Position numbers and translations under genes: made by a program | Shown: positions 42,566 to 51,635 of the stretch, one piece after another | How the letters are laid out: each line of letters starts with the position of its first letter | How positions within the stretch are numbered: the first letter of the stretch is position 1 | Notes under the pieces: generated by a model | The model's database searches: none | What the model saw: the letters and a program-made list of their open reading frames with translations, nothing else | Told to the model about the DNA's origin: nothing | Source of the DNA: Mycolicibacterium frederiksbergense | Lineage (GTDB): Bacteria; Actinomycetota; Actinomycetes; Mycobacteriales; Mycobacteriaceae | NCBI RefSeq assembly: GCF_012223425.1 | Contig: NZ_CP038799.1 | Location: 3,456,249 to 3,520,248, forward strand | Direction: 5' to 3' | Length of the DNA stretch: 64,000 bases

Positions 42566-44013
42566 TGGCCTATGACGTGCGGGCGATCGCCGAGCATTTC
42601 GGTGCCGAGCTGATCGCCGGTGCCGTCGACGGGGCGACGCCGGTGGAGGGCAGCGTGGCTCTGGCCGACCTGGTGCTGGCGAGCTCGCCCGGCTACGCCA
42701 CGCTGGTGGTGGCCGCCCCGATGGACTGGGCGGCAGCGCTGGCGTCCAGAGACGGGCGGACGCCGCTCGCCGGATCCGTCGCGATCATCGCCGGGGGCAC
42801 CGCCGCCGACACGCTCCGCACGGTCCTCGTCGACAGGGCGATCACCGCAGTCGTGGTGCCCGATCTGGCCGCCGACGTGCTGCATGCCAGGCTCACGGCT
42901 CTGGTCGCGGCCGACCAGGCCGCCGAGGACCGCAGGGTCACCACCGGGACCAAGGTGCTCACCCAGGTGGCCCGGCGCGGAGGCGTGGTCGCGGTGGTGG
43001 CCGAGCTGGCGCACCGGATCGACGGCTGGGCAGTGCTTCTCGACGCGCACGGTGAGGTGATCACCACCGCCGGCGCCGGCAGCCTGCACGTACGGGACGC
43101 GGGCTCGGTGGCGTTCGGGCGCCGGGTGCGGATCCGTCACCCCGGGCTGCAGGTGCACCCGGTCGGGCAGGGCGAGGATGTCAGTGCCTACCTGGTCATC
43201 GGCGCCCGGGGTTCCACCAGCCGCAGCCGTGATCTGGCTTCCCAGGTGGCCGCCCTGCTGGATCTGCTGCTGCACACCGCCGACCATCCGGCAACCGAGC
43301 GGCTGGGCCGAGAGGTGATGATGTCGACGCTGTTGCGCGGCGGCGCCGAGGCGGCAACGCTGTTGCGCCGGTGGGGCGTTCGCGAACAGTCGCTGACGGC
43401 GTTCGCGGTGGCGTCGAGATCGACCGCCATCGATCCGGAGCGGCAAGCGATCCGCTGGCTCGACGAGCTCGGAGCCGTTCACATGGTGTCGGCCGAGCGC
43501 GGGCAGGTGCTCGGTTTCATCGGAGCCGACCGTGCACCGGAACTCGCCGCCATGGTGGAGCGGCTCACCGCCGACGCAAGTCTGCCGCTGCGGATTGGGC
43601 TGGGATCGGCCGCGACGCCACAGCTGTTGGGCCGCAGCGCCGCCGAAGCCAGGCAGGCACTGGAGACCGCGGTGGTCGACTCCCGTCCGGTCGTCTGGTA
43701 CCGCACGCTGGCCACCGTCTCGTACGTCTTGGACCATCTCGACCATAGCGCGATGACCCGCGTCGCGGCGGTGCTGGATCCACTACGCGACGACGGCGGG
43801 CACCACGGCGCGCTGACCCGCACGTTGGAGATCTACCTGGCCGAGCACGGCGCGTGGGGTTCCTCGGCGAGCCGGCTACACGTGCACCGGCAGACGCTGG
43901 CGGCGCGGATCCGCCGGATCGAGGAGCTGACCGGATTGTCGATGGCCAGCCCCGACGACCGGGCGGCCGCCTGGCTGGCCATCCGTGCCCTCAAGAGCCC
44001 GGCGCTGGGCTGA
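42565..44013 (+). CDS. PucR-family transcriptional regulator
   Basis: A 482-residue PucR/CdaR-type regulator. Residues about 1-130 form the PucR N-terminal domain, the middle is a GGDEF-like/sensor part, and the C-terminus has the HTH_30 domain (LTRTLEIYLAEHGAWGSSASRLHVHRQTLAARIRRIEEL, split here for reading). PucR proteins commonly control purine or amine catabolism. The GTG at 42565 is favoured because of the leaderless promoter just before it. It is divergent from the alcohol dehydrogenase/APC permease genes and convergent with the VOC/NCS1 operon. Confidence 0.85.
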   Translation: MAYDVRAIAEHFGAELIAGAVDGATPVEGSVALADLVLASSPGYATLVVAAPMDWAAALASRDGRTPLAGSVAIIAGGTAADTLRTVLVDRAITAVVVPDLAADVLHARLTALVAADQAAEDRRVTTGTKVLTQVARRGGVVAVVAELAHRIDGWAVLLDAHGEVITTAGAGSLHVRDAGSVAFGRRVRIRHPGLQVHPVGQGEDVSAYLVIGARGSTSRSRDLASQVAALLDLLLHTADHPATERLGREVMMSTLLRGGAEAATLLRRWGVREQSLTAFAVASRSTAIDPERQAIRWLDELGAVHMVSAERGQVLGFIGADRAPELAAMVERLTADASLPLRIGLGSAATPQLLGRSAAEARQALETAVVDSRPVVWYRTLATVSYVLDHLDHSAMTRVAAVLDPLRDDGGHHGALTRTLEIYLAEHGAWGSSASRLHVHRQTLAARIRRIEELTGLSMASPDDRAAAWLAIRALKSPALG

Positions 44014-44024
44014 GGTGCGCTGCG

Positions 44025-44594
44025 CTACTGCTCGCGCACCGGCGGCGCCTGTCCCTCCGGAGGAGGACCGGGATACCACTCCTCGGGCTCGGGCCACACG
44101 AAACCCCTTGGAATCGAATATGTCTCGAACGTCGTACCCGTCGCTTCGGCGGTGTCGAAGAACGCGAAGGCGTTGGCGTCCATGAACCGGCCCGACTGGC
44201 TGAGCGGGAACCCGCGGCCGGCGAACTCGCCGAGCCGCCGGGCCCAGGGCAACTCATCGCAGTCGAAGGCCACATGCTGGATGCCCTCGCCGTGAGTGTC
44301 CAGATACTCCTGGAAGATCGACGGGCCGTAGAGCGGTTGCATGATCTCGACCGCCAGATCGCCCACATCGGCGAAGCACACCTTGATGGCGTAGTCGGCG
44401 GCCGCACCGCGGTAGGTTCGGTCGGTGACCGTCGCCGAATCGAAGGTGTACACCCGCCACGGCCCGATGCCGAGGCGGACCAGGCCCGCCATCGTCCGGC
44501 GGTGATCGGCGGTCACGAAGCAGATCTCGATCAGCTTGCCCAGGAAGCTGTTCGACAATTCGGTGGCGCTGACCACCGTCGGCAGCCCGGTCAT
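44025..44594 (-). CDS. VOC-fold (glyoxalase/dioxygenase superfamily) protein
   Basis: A 189-residue vicinal-oxygen-chelate protein. The fold is recognisable from LIEICFVTADHRRTMAGLVRLGIGPWRVY, then VEIMQPLYGPSIFQEYLDTHGEGIQHVAFDCD. The last His-containing strand is the usual metal-ligand strand; a full set of ligands is not certain. Its ATG overlaps the stop of the NCS1 permease gene (ATGA), so it probably acts on the imported compound. Candidates are a dioxygenase, isomerase or lyase on a heterocycle. Confidence 0.78.
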   Translation of the reverse strand: MTGLPTVVSATELSNSFLGKLIEICFVTADHRRTMAGLVRLGIGPWRVYTFDSATVTDRTYRGAAADYAIKVCFADVGDLAVEIMQPLYGPSIFQEYLDTHGEGIQHVAFDCDELPWARRLGEFAGRGFPLSQSGRFMDANAFAFFDTAEATGTTFETYSIPRGFVWPEPEEWYPGPPPEGQAPPVREQ

Positions 44595-45997
44595 GCCCGT
44601 ACCTTTCGGTTCAGGGCGTAGTACAGCCCGCCGGCGACCAGACTGCCCGAGAGCCAGGAGAAGTCGGTGTTGCCCAGTGCGATGGCCAGCGGTCCCTGCA
44701 TGGCGGGCACCAGGCCGTACTGCCAGGACCAGCCCGCGACGATGCCTGCGGCCAAGCTGATGAGCCCGGCCGCGTGGTACCTGCCGTGCTCGGTCCCGTA
44801 CAGCGAACCGACGTCCAGGGCGCCGCGCCGGATCACCAGATAGTCGACCAGCATGATGGCCGCCCACGGGCTGATCCACACCAGGATGGACACCATCCAG
44901 TTGTCGAAGGCGTGCGCGAAGCTCTCGGCGTTGACGAACACCGCCAGCACCATGGTGGCCACCACACCGGCGATCAGCGTGACCTTCCAGCGTGCCGCCC
45001 GGACGCCGATCGACAGAGCGGCCAGCGAGCACGAGTACAGATTGAGGATATTGGTCGCGATCGGGCCGTGAATCAGCAACAGCAGCACCGGGATCGCCAT
45101 CACTCCGAAGGTGCCGACCACCAGCGTCGACGGATCGCTGCCGTTACCGGCACTGGCCAGACACGCGCCGAGCGCGGCCAGCCAGACCGTGGGGATGTAC
45201 ATCCCCAGCGAGGACGACCAGAACACCGCCCGCGGGGTGGCGGATCTGCGCACGAACCGGCTGTAGTCCGAGGCGTAGGGAATCCAGGTCAGCCCCCAGC
45301 CGATTCCGATGGCGGTCAGCAATTGGGTGATGGCCGTGAACTTCTCACCCGGTTCCAGCGCCGTGCCCGCCAGGGACCAGTTGACGTCGGTGGTCGCGAT
45401 GGCCATCGCGGTCATCGCCGCCATCACCAGCACGGTGGCCGGCACCGTGTACTTCTCGAAGCTGCGGATCGCGTAGAAGCCGTACAGCGCCAGGCCTAAT
45501 TGCACCGCCATGATGCTCGAGGCCACCACGAAGTCCAGCCAGACACCGCCGGTGACACCGACCTCGGCGAGGATCGCCATCACCAGATCCAGCACCACCC
45601 AGGTGTTGACGCCGACCCAGCCCATCGTCAGGAAGAACTGCACGACTCCGGGGATCACGGCACCGAGCCGGCCGAATGGCGCGCGGCCGAGCACCATCTG
45701 GTTGACCGCCGTGCGGTGCCCGATCACATTGAAGACGCCGAAAACCGTGCATCCGAGCAGGTTTCCGGCGGCCACCACGATCAGCGTCTCGACCAGACTC
45801 AGGCCCAGGGTGATGCCGAGCGCACCGAGTACCCAGTTGATCGGCGCGATGTTGGCCCCCGACCAGATCCAGAACAATTCCCAGGGCGAACAGTCGCGGC
45901 TGTCATCGGGTATCGGTTCGATGCCGTGGGCGTCGAAGCGCACGGACGCATCCTGGTGCGACTCATCGGGCGCGATATCGGCGGGACTGGTTGTCAT
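44591..45997 (-). CDS. NCS1-family cytosine/purine-type permease
   Basis: A 468-residue NCS1 permease with about twelve membrane helices, distinct from the one at 28955. SPWELFWIWSGANIAPINWV and GWGLTWIPYASDYSRFVRR are typical of the CodB/purine-cytosine branch. ATG at 45995-45997 is preceded by GAGGAG. It is translationally coupled to the VOC protein gene and divergent from the second pucR gene, which probably regulates it. The substrate is predicted to be a nucleobase-like heterocycle. Confidence 0.85.
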   Translation of the reverse strand: MTTSPADIAPDESHQDASVRFDAHGIEPIPDDSRDCSPWELFWIWSGANIAPINWVLGALGITLGLSLVETLIVVAAGNLLGCTVFGVFNVIGHRTAVNQMVLGRAPFGRLGAVIPGVVQFFLTMGWVGVNTWVVLDLVMAILAEVGVTGGVWLDFVVASSIMAVQLGLALYGFYAIRSFEKYTVPATVLVMAAMTAMAIATTDVNWSLAGTALEPGEKFTAITQLLTAIGIGWGLTWIPYASDYSRFVRRSATPRAVFWSSSLGMYIPTVWLAALGACLASAGNGSDPSTLVVGTFGVMAIPVLLLLIHGPIATNILNLYSCSLAALSIGVRAARWKVTLIAGVVATMVLAVFVNAESFAHAFDNWMVSILVWISPWAAIMLVDYLVIRRGALDVGSLYGTEHGRYHAAGLISLAAGIVAGWSWQYGLVPAMQGPLAIALGNTDFSWLSGSLVAGGLYYALNRKVRA

Positions 45998-46064
45998 GTG
46001 GCTCTCCTCACGAGCGTGACTTGGACCATCGAAACACCGCCGCAGACGGCTGAGCAGTGTATAA

Positions 46065-46085
46065 AGATCCATCATCAGAGGATCT
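46065..46085. promoter_or_regulatory. Inverted repeat between NCS1 permease and pucR
   Basis: AGATCC (46065-46070) and GGATCT (46080-46085) form an inverted repeat with a 9-base spacer, 21 bases before the pucR ATG. The overlapping ATCCATC (46067-46073) also occurs near the other pucR gene. It may be a PucR site controlling both divergent genes. Confidence 0.4.
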
Positions 46086-46105
46086 GATTGGATGTAGATA
46101 CAGCC

Positions 46106-47680
46106 ATGCTGAGTCTGAATGCGCTGCTGGACGAGCCCACCTTGGAGCTCCGCGTGCTGGTACCCGGCCCCGCCGGCGCGCTGGACCGGGAGGCGTTGTG
46201 GCTGCACAACACCGAACTGCCCGACCCGTCGTCCTATATCCGCGCCACCGAAGTCGTGCTGACCAATGGACTGTGGCGCGACAGCACCACCGCCACCGCG
46301 TTCGTCTCGGCATTGCAGCGCGGCCGGGCAGGCGGCCTGATTTTCGGTCTGACGGAGCAGAATCCGGGCGTTCCCGGCGATCTGGTGGACGCCTGCGAAG
46401 CCGCAGGTATGCCCCTGGTCTCGGTGTCGATCGCGGTGCCGTTCACCGCCATCACCGAGACCGCCGCCCGGATTCAAGGCGCGGCCCGTCAGGACGCGCT
46501 CGCCACCCTGGCCAGGCGAGGCGACGCACTGGCGATGTCGATCGCCCGCGGCGGCGGCGCCGAAGGGGTGCTGGCGGTGCTGCGCCGCGATCACGATCTC
46601 CCGCTGTTGGTGGTGGACCGGATGGGGCGGAGACTGGCGGGCACGGTGGATGTTGCCGGCGTCGATGCCGACGTCGTCGACCGCAGTGCCGCGGCGGCGC
46701 TCGCGCGCAGGCCACCGCCGCTGGAGGCAGAGCTGCCCGGTGTCGGTTCCGCCGCCCTGTTCCTGATCGAGGGCGCGATGGGCGACATCGACGCGGCGGT
46801 GTTCTGCCTGCGGGCGGCCAAGGACATCTCGGCCACCGAGCGCGATGCGGTGGAGCAGGCCGCCCGGTTCCTCAGCCTCGAGGTCACCAAACAGCAAGCA
46901 CTGCAAGCGATCGAATCACGTTTCTCCAGTGAGCTGCTGGAGATGGTGCTCTCCGGTGTCGGCCGTGCCGGCGACGTGCAGGACCGGCTGCGTGCGTTCG
47001 GTATCGATCCGTCCGCGCAGCTTGCCGTCATCACGATGGTGGTGGGCGACGGTCCGGTGCGCCCGGCCGGATCGACCGACGAGATCGAGAAGTTCTTCCG
47101 GTCCCGCGGCGTGCCCGCGATCGTGGTCGCCGGCAGCCAGGACACCGTGGTGGTCTTCCCGTGGGGCGGCCGGGACACCGAGTTGGTGCATCTGTGTACC
47201 CAGTTGAGTGCTGCTGTGCGGCAGCGCTTCACCGATGACCGGGTGGTGATCGGCGTGGGAGCACTGGCCGCCGGGTCGGGTGCCCTGCGGGAGCCGCTGA
47301 TCGGTTCCCGTGAGGTGTGCCAGGTGCTACGCCGACGGCATATCGACTCGCGGGTGGGCACTTTCGCCGACGTGAGCACCTATCGGATGCTGTTGGGGCT
47401 GCACGAGCGCAGTGTGCTGCGGCGCTTCGCCGACGATATCCTGGCGCCGCTGCGCCGCCACGATGAGCAGAGCGGAACCGAACTGGAACGCACACTGCGG
47501 GTCTTCCTGGGACACGACGCGCACTGGTCGACCACCGCCCAGGATCTCTACATCCACGTGAACACGCTGCGCAACCGGGTGGCGCGGATCGGGGAACTCA
47601 CCGGCCGGGATGCCAACCGGCTCGATGACCGGGTGGATCTGTTCCTGGCGCTGGAGGCCGACGCGCTGGCTCAGGGATAG
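46106..47680 (+). CDS. PucR-family transcriptional regulator
   Basis: A 524-residue PucR regulator, paralogous to the one at 42565. The PucR N-terminal domain spans about 1-130 (LNALLDEPTLELRVLVPG; GLIFGLTEQNPGVPGDLVDACEAAG), and the HTH_30 domain is at the C-terminus (FLGHDAHWSTTAQDLYIHVNTLRNRVARIGELTGRD in split form). ATG at 46106 is preferred over an upstream TTG. It is divergent from the NCS1/VOC operon and probably activates it. The last 10 bases overlap the convergent deacetylase gene. Confidence 0.87.
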   Translation: MLSLNALLDEPTLELRVLVPGPAGALDREALWLHNTELPDPSSYIRATEVVLTNGLWRDSTTATAFVSALQRGRAGGLIFGLTEQNPGVPGDLVDACEAAGMPLVSVSIAVPFTAITETAARIQGAARQDALATLARRGDALAMSIARGGGAEGVLAVLRRDHDLPLLVVDRMGRRLAGTVDVAGVDADVVDRSAAAALARRPPPLEAELPGVGSAALFLIEGAMGDIDAAVFCLRAAKDISATERDAVEQAARFLSLEVTKQQALQAIESRFSSELLEMVLSGVGRAGDVQDRLRAFGIDPSAQLAVITMVVGDGPVRPAGSTDEIEKFFRSRGVPAIVVAGSQDTVVVFPWGGRDTELVHLCTQLSAAVRQRFTDDRVVIGVGALAAGSGALREPLIGSREVCQVLRRRHIDSRVGTFADVSTYRMLLGLHERSVLRRFADDILAPLRRHDEQSGTELERTLRVFLGHDAHWSTTAQDLYIHVNTLRNRVARIGELTGRDANRLDDRVDLFLALEADALAQG

Positions 47681-48531
47681 CCCTGCGGTGGCGCCAGCCT
47701 CCGTGGCGCGATGTCGGCGTCGGCATCGACGGCCGCCGCCAGATCACGGCACCGCATGAAGCTGACATCGCCGAGTTCCAGTGCCTCCTCGATCAATCCG
47801 CGCAGAGCGACGATCCGGCTGGGCCGCCCGGAAAGAAACGGGTGCACACAGAGATTGAACAGGCATCTGTACCGGCGCATGGCATCGAGCTCGGCGCGCC
47901 ACATCTCGGCGACCTTGAGCGGCGACTCGATGACTGCGCCGATATGCGGGTCGGGCAGGAACGCGTACTGCTCCCAGTCGTCCAGCGACCAGTGCACCGG
48001 CAGTTCCACGATGGGTCCGCCGCCGGTGGCGATCCGGTACGGGCGGTCATCGCCCATCAGCGAAGAGTCATAGGTCAGCCCGTGACTCGCGATGAGCTCG
48101 GGTGTCTGCCAGCTCGCACCCCACAACGCGGCGCGGTGCCCCGCGATCTCGATCCGCTGTGCGGCGAACACCTCGAGTGCCCGTTCGAAATCTGCGCGCT
48201 CCTCGGCGGCGGTCATGGTGACCGGGGAGCGGTGGCTGTAGGAATGGTGAGCCACCTCGTGGCCGTGGTCGACGATCCGGGCCGCCAGTCCCGGGCGCTG
48301 TTCGGCCACCCAGCCGGGCATGAAGAAGGTTGCCGCCACGCCGAGTTCGGCGAGCATGTCCAGGATGCGAGGCACTCCCACATCGGGCCCGTAGGACTGG
48401 TGTGACATCACCATCATGTGGTCGGCGTAGTGGCCGCCCTGGGCCAGGATGGGGGACTCGGCGTCCACATCGAAGGTCAGCGTGGCCACCGCGGCGGCGC
48501 CACCGTGCCAGCTCACCGGCCGGCCGTCCAA
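47671..48531 (-). CDS. Polysaccharide deacetylase-superfamily hydrolase (second PuuE-like)
   Basis: A 286-residue NodB-fold hydrolase without a signal peptide. Metal-ligand style motifs are TLTFDVDAESP (Asp-Asp of the family), HEVAHHSYSHRSP (His pair) and HRAALWGASWQTPEL. The cytosolic location and small-molecule context make a cyclic-amide hydrolase more likely than a chitin or peptidoglycan deacetylase (inference). Its 5' end overlaps the flavin oxidoreductase gene by 19 bases, so the two are tightly coupled. Confidence 0.78.
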   Translation of the reverse strand: MDGRPVSWHGGAAAVATLTFDVDAESPILAQGGHYADHMMVMSHQSYGPDVGVPRILDMLAELGVAATFFMPGWVAEQRPGLAARIVDHGHEVAHHSYSHRSPVTMTAAEERADFERALEVFAAQRIEIAGHRAALWGASWQTPELIASHGLTYDSSLMGDDRPYRIATGGGPIVELPVHWSLDDWEQYAFLPDPHIGAVIESPLKVAEMWRAELDAMRRYRCLFNLCVHPFLSGRPSRIVALRGLIEEALELGDVSFMRCRDLAAAVDADADIAPRRLAPPQGYP

Positions 48532-49625
48532 GCGCGGGTGTTGCCGAGGGTGGCCATCGGCGAGAGCATCGCGTGATCGAACGTATCGAGATCGACCCCG
48601 GCTGAAACCTTCAGCGGCAGGTCGGGATTGGCCAGCGCGCCGCGCCCGAGTGTCAGCAGGTCGGCGTGGCCGCCGTCGAGCACGTCGGCAGCCTGCTGCA
48701 GGTCATGCATGCCGCCGTTGGCCAGCACCGGAAGACCGGTCACCGTGCGCGCCAGCGCGGTGATGGTGCGGCCATCGGAGAACCGGGCCGTGTCGATGAA
48801 ATTGCGTCCCTCGCTGGCGATGTGCAGATAGTCGACGCCGGTGCCGGCCAGCGCGCCGAAGATGATCTCGGCCTCGGTGGCCCCGCCTGCCCAGCGATGG
48901 GTGAAGTCGTTGACCTTGGTCTGGGACAGTCGCACGCCGACCAGGAAATCCGGGCCCAGCGCGGTGCGCACCGCGGTGAGAACCTCCGCGGTCAGCCGGA
49001 CCCGGTTCACGGTATCGCCGCCGTACTGGTCGTCGCGGGCGTTCGTGTAGTCGGTGAGGAACTGATCGAGCAGATAACCGTTCGCGGCGTGCACCTCCAC
49101 CCCGTCGAAACCGGCCTCCCGGGCCCGGACAGCCGCGGCGGCGAAAGCCGCTGTCACCGTCTCGATCTCGGCGGACGTCATCGCGACGGGAGTCGGCCAG
49201 TCACCGGAACCGCCGTACTCTTCCAGCTGCTTGCCCCGCGGGGTGATCGCCGAAGGTGCGATGGTGTGCCGGCCATAGGAGTTGCCCTGCGACAGCGCGC
49301 CGGCATGCATCAACTGGGCGACGATCGGGGCACCGTGTGCGTGTACCGCGTCGACCGCCGGCCGCCAGGCCCGCACATGCACGTCGGTGGCCAGGCCGGG
49401 CTGGTTGAGGTAGCCCTGGCTGTGCGCGGTGTCGGTGTAGATGCCTTCGGTGATGACCAGACCGAAGCCACCGCTGGCGAATGTGGCGTAGTAGTCGGCC
49501 ATCTCGGTGGTGGCGTCCCCATCCGGGGTGGCCGAGACCCGTGTCATCGGGGCGACGGCCAGCCGGTTCGCCAAGGCGAGAGGGCCGAGCTTCTGTGCGG
49601 TGAGGGCGGGGTGGCGGGTGGTCAT
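48513..49625 (-). CDS. NADH:flavin oxidoreductase (Old Yellow Enzyme family)
   Basis: A 370-residue FMN TIM-barrel ene-reductase. RLAVAPMTRVSATPDGDAT, GYLLDQFLTDYTNARDDQYGG (split), HIASEGRNF and VLANGGMHDLQQAADVL are family segments; the proton-donor region is VEVHAANGYL. ATG at 49623-49625 is preceded by AGGAGG. The family reduces activated C=C bonds. It lies between the DUF1989 gene (2-base gap) and the deacetylase-like gene (19-base overlap), so the three make one operon. Confidence 0.9.
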   Translation of the reverse strand: MTTRHPALTAQKLGPLALANRLAVAPMTRVSATPDGDATTEMADYYATFASGGFGLVITEGIYTDTAHSQGYLNQPGLATDVHVRAWRPAVDAVHAHGAPIVAQLMHAGALSQGNSYGRHTIAPSAITPRGKQLEEYGGSGDWPTPVAMTSAEIETVTAAFAAAAVRAREAGFDGVEVHAANGYLLDQFLTDYTNARDDQYGGDTVNRVRLTAEVLTAVRTALGPDFLVGVRLSQTKVNDFTHRWAGGATEAEIIFGALAGTGVDYLHIASEGRNFIDTARFSDGRTITALARTVTGLPVLANGGMHDLQQAADVLDGGHADLLTLGRGALANPDLPLKVSAGVDLDTFDHAMLSPMATLGNTRAWTAGR

Positions 49626-49627
49626 GA

Positions 49628-50245
49628 TCAAACCTCCTGTTGTGGGTGGGTGGCGATGGCCAGCGCAGTGGGCCGCTCGCCGTTGATGGCGTTCAGATCC
49701 ATCGGGCAGGCCGACACCACCACCACGCAGTCCATTTCGGCCACCAGGGTGATGGCGTCGCCGGGCCCGGATACTGCGGGCAGCCACCGCAGTTCACCAC
49801 CGTCGTGGACGGGGATGTTCATGAAGACGTTCACCGGCTGCGGGATCACCGCTGTCGTCAGGTCGAGACCGGCCAGGGCCAGCCGTAGATTTGCCGCGCA
49901 CGACGCGTGGACGTCGGCACCGAGTATGCGGTAGCGCTCCGCGTCACACGCGGCAATCAGCATGTCGTGCACACCGGGGGAGGTGTCCGCGGCCAGGGCC
50001 AAGATCGGCCGGCGCCGGTTGGTGAAGAACTGCTCGCCGATGCGGGGGAACAGTCGACCGGTTGCGGTGCGGGTGTGCGACGCGGACAGGTGCTCGGAGG
50101 TGTCGGCGGCTGCGAAGGCGAAGAGATCGCCCACCTGGGCGCCGTCGACGTCGATCACCTGCACCGTATCGCCTGCCCGTAGCCGGACCGCGCGGCCCTG
50201 CCCGGCTGGGACGTCCACTTGAGTGGGGATGCGTGCGGTCTCCAT
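49628..50245 (-). CDS. DUF1989 urea carboxylase-associated family protein
   Basis: A 205-residue DUF1989 protein, a family often encoded beside urea/guanidine carboxylase genes. Conserved-type segments are AGDTVQVIDVDGAQVGDLFAF, SASHTRTATGRLFPRIGEQFFTNRRRPIL, CDAERY and CVVVVSACPMDLNAINGERPT (split). The cysteines in the C-terminal part may bind a metal or cofactor. The ATG at 50245 is favoured over a TTG four codons earlier. It heads the DUF1989-OYE-deacetylase operon and is divergent from an amidase. Function is unknown; no urea carboxylase is present. Confidence 0.82.
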   Translation of the reverse strand: METARIPTQVDVPAGQGRAVRLRAGDTVQVIDVDGAQVGDLFAFAAADTSEHLSASHTRTATGRLFPRIGEQFFTNRRRPILALAADTSPGVHDMLIAACDAERYRILGADVHASCAANLRLALAGLDLTTAVIPQPVNVFMNIPVHDGGELRWLPAVSGPGDAITLVAEMDCVVVVSACPMDLNAINGERPTALAIATHPQQEV

Positions 50246-50362
50246 GCCTGCATTCAACGGAGCGTTGACCCGGGCTCGTCATGGCCTTTCCTATAGCGTT
50301 CAGCTTGATCGGGTGGAGGTTCATCCATCGCTGCGGGCAAATCGGCGACATATCGTGCGGCT

Positions 50363-51631
50363 ATGCGACCGAACAGTGCGCAGCAGGCGGCCGAACTGGC
50401 ATTGAGCCGGGCCCACCGGCCCACCATGGTGGCCGTCACCACCGAGCGTGCCCGGCGGGAAGCACGGGCGAGCGATCGCCGACCGCGGCGGCTGAGCCCG
50501 CTGGACGGCACGCCGGTGGTGTGGAAGGACCTGTTCGATATCGCCGGTGTCCCCACCACCGCTGGGTCGGCGCTGCTGGCCGGGGCGCCCCCGGCGGCCC
50601 GGGATGCGGCGTTGGTGCGCAGACTGCGCGACCTCGGGATGGTGACCATCGGCAAGACCAACCTCAGCGAATTCGCCTTCTCCGGTCTCGGTATCAACGG
50701 GCATTTCGGCACCCCGGTGAACCCGCTGGACCCCGCCCGGGTACCCGGGGGTTCGTCCTCGGGTGCGGCGGTCGCCGTCGCCACCGGAATCGCTCCGCTG
50801 GCCGTCGGAACGGACACCTCCGGCTCCATCCGGGTGCCCGCTGCGTTCACCGGCACGGTGGGCTATCGCGCCAGTCATGGACGCTATGGCCGCAACGACT
50901 TTCGGGCGCTGTCACCGACGCTGGACTGCATCGGATTTGTGGCCCGCTCCGTACGCGGGATCCGGCTGCTCGACCATCTGCTGGCACCGCCGTCCGACGG
51001 TGCGCCCGCGCACCGGGCGGTGATCCCCACCGGGGAATGGCTCGACGATTGCACCCCGGATATCCGGTCGGCTTTCGAGGACGCTGTGCATCGGCTGCAG
51101 CGCACCGGCATCACGGTGACCACGAGAGGGGTACCGGCACTGGATCAGGCGCAACGACTGCTCGACGAACACGGCACCATCGTCGGCGCCGAGGCGTATG
51201 CCACCTACGGAGGACTCACCGGCGTCGAACCCGCCACGGCGCGTCGGTTGCGGCACAACGCCAACGTCACAGCGGAACTGGTGCAGCGCGCGATGCCGCA
51301 GCTGCGCAGCAGCTTTCGTACCGATCTGGCGGGCGCGGTGCTGCTGTGCCCGACGGTCCGCCATGGTGCTCCCCGCATCGCCGAGCTGCTGGCCAGCAAC
51401 ACCGCCTATGACGCCGCCAATGCCAGCACCCTGCGCACCACGATGGCGCTGAGCTACCTGGGAGCCTGCGGGGTGTCGCTGCCTGTCCCCGGCGCCGGAA
51501 TTCTGGTCTCGGCGCCCGAAGGGAAGGACGCCACCGCGTTGGCCACGGCGCAACTGTTCGAGCGAGAGTTATTCCCGCACGAGGGGGTACATCGTGTGAC
51601 TCCCCGGTCTGCCCGCGCCGAGCTGAAATGA
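50363..51631 (+). CDS. Amidase signature family hydrolase
   Basis: A 422-residue amidase. The Ser-cisSer-Lys triad is recognisable: Lys55 in PVVWKDLFDI, the cis-Ser in PGGSSSGAAVAVATG (residues 131-133) and the nucleophile Ser155 in GTDTSGSIRVPA. There is no C-terminal allophanate-hydrolase domain and no membrane segment. It is divergent from the DUF1989 gene with 117 bases between, which contain an ATCCATC element. It may release ammonia from an amide formed in the heterocycle pathway; the substrate is unknown. Confidence 0.88.
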   Translation: MRPNSAQQAAELALSRAHRPTMVAVTTERARREARASDRRPRRLSPLDGTPVVWKDLFDIAGVPTTAGSALLAGAPPAARDAALVRRLRDLGMVTIGKTNLSEFAFSGLGINGHFGTPVNPLDPARVPGGSSSGAAVAVATGIAPLAVGTDTSGSIRVPAAFTGTVGYRASHGRYGRNDFRALSPTLDCIGFVARSVRGIRLLDHLLAPPSDGAPAHRAVIPTGEWLDDCTPDIRSAFEDAVHRLQRTGITVTTRGVPALDQAQRLLDEHGTIVGAEAYATYGGLTGVEPATARRLRHNANVTAELVQRAMPQLRSSFRTDLAGAVLLCPTVRHGAPRIAELLASNTAYDAANASTLRTTMALSYLGACGVSLPVPGAGILVSAPEGKDATALATAQLFERELFPHEGVHRVTPRSARAELK

Positions 51632-51635
51632 GTAC

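Noticed and set aside
48513..50245. Guanidine/urea carboxylase locus because of the DUF1989 protein
   Set aside because: No biotin-dependent urea carboxylase, no allophanate hydrolase C-domain, and no ykkC-type riboswitch pattern recognised upstream.
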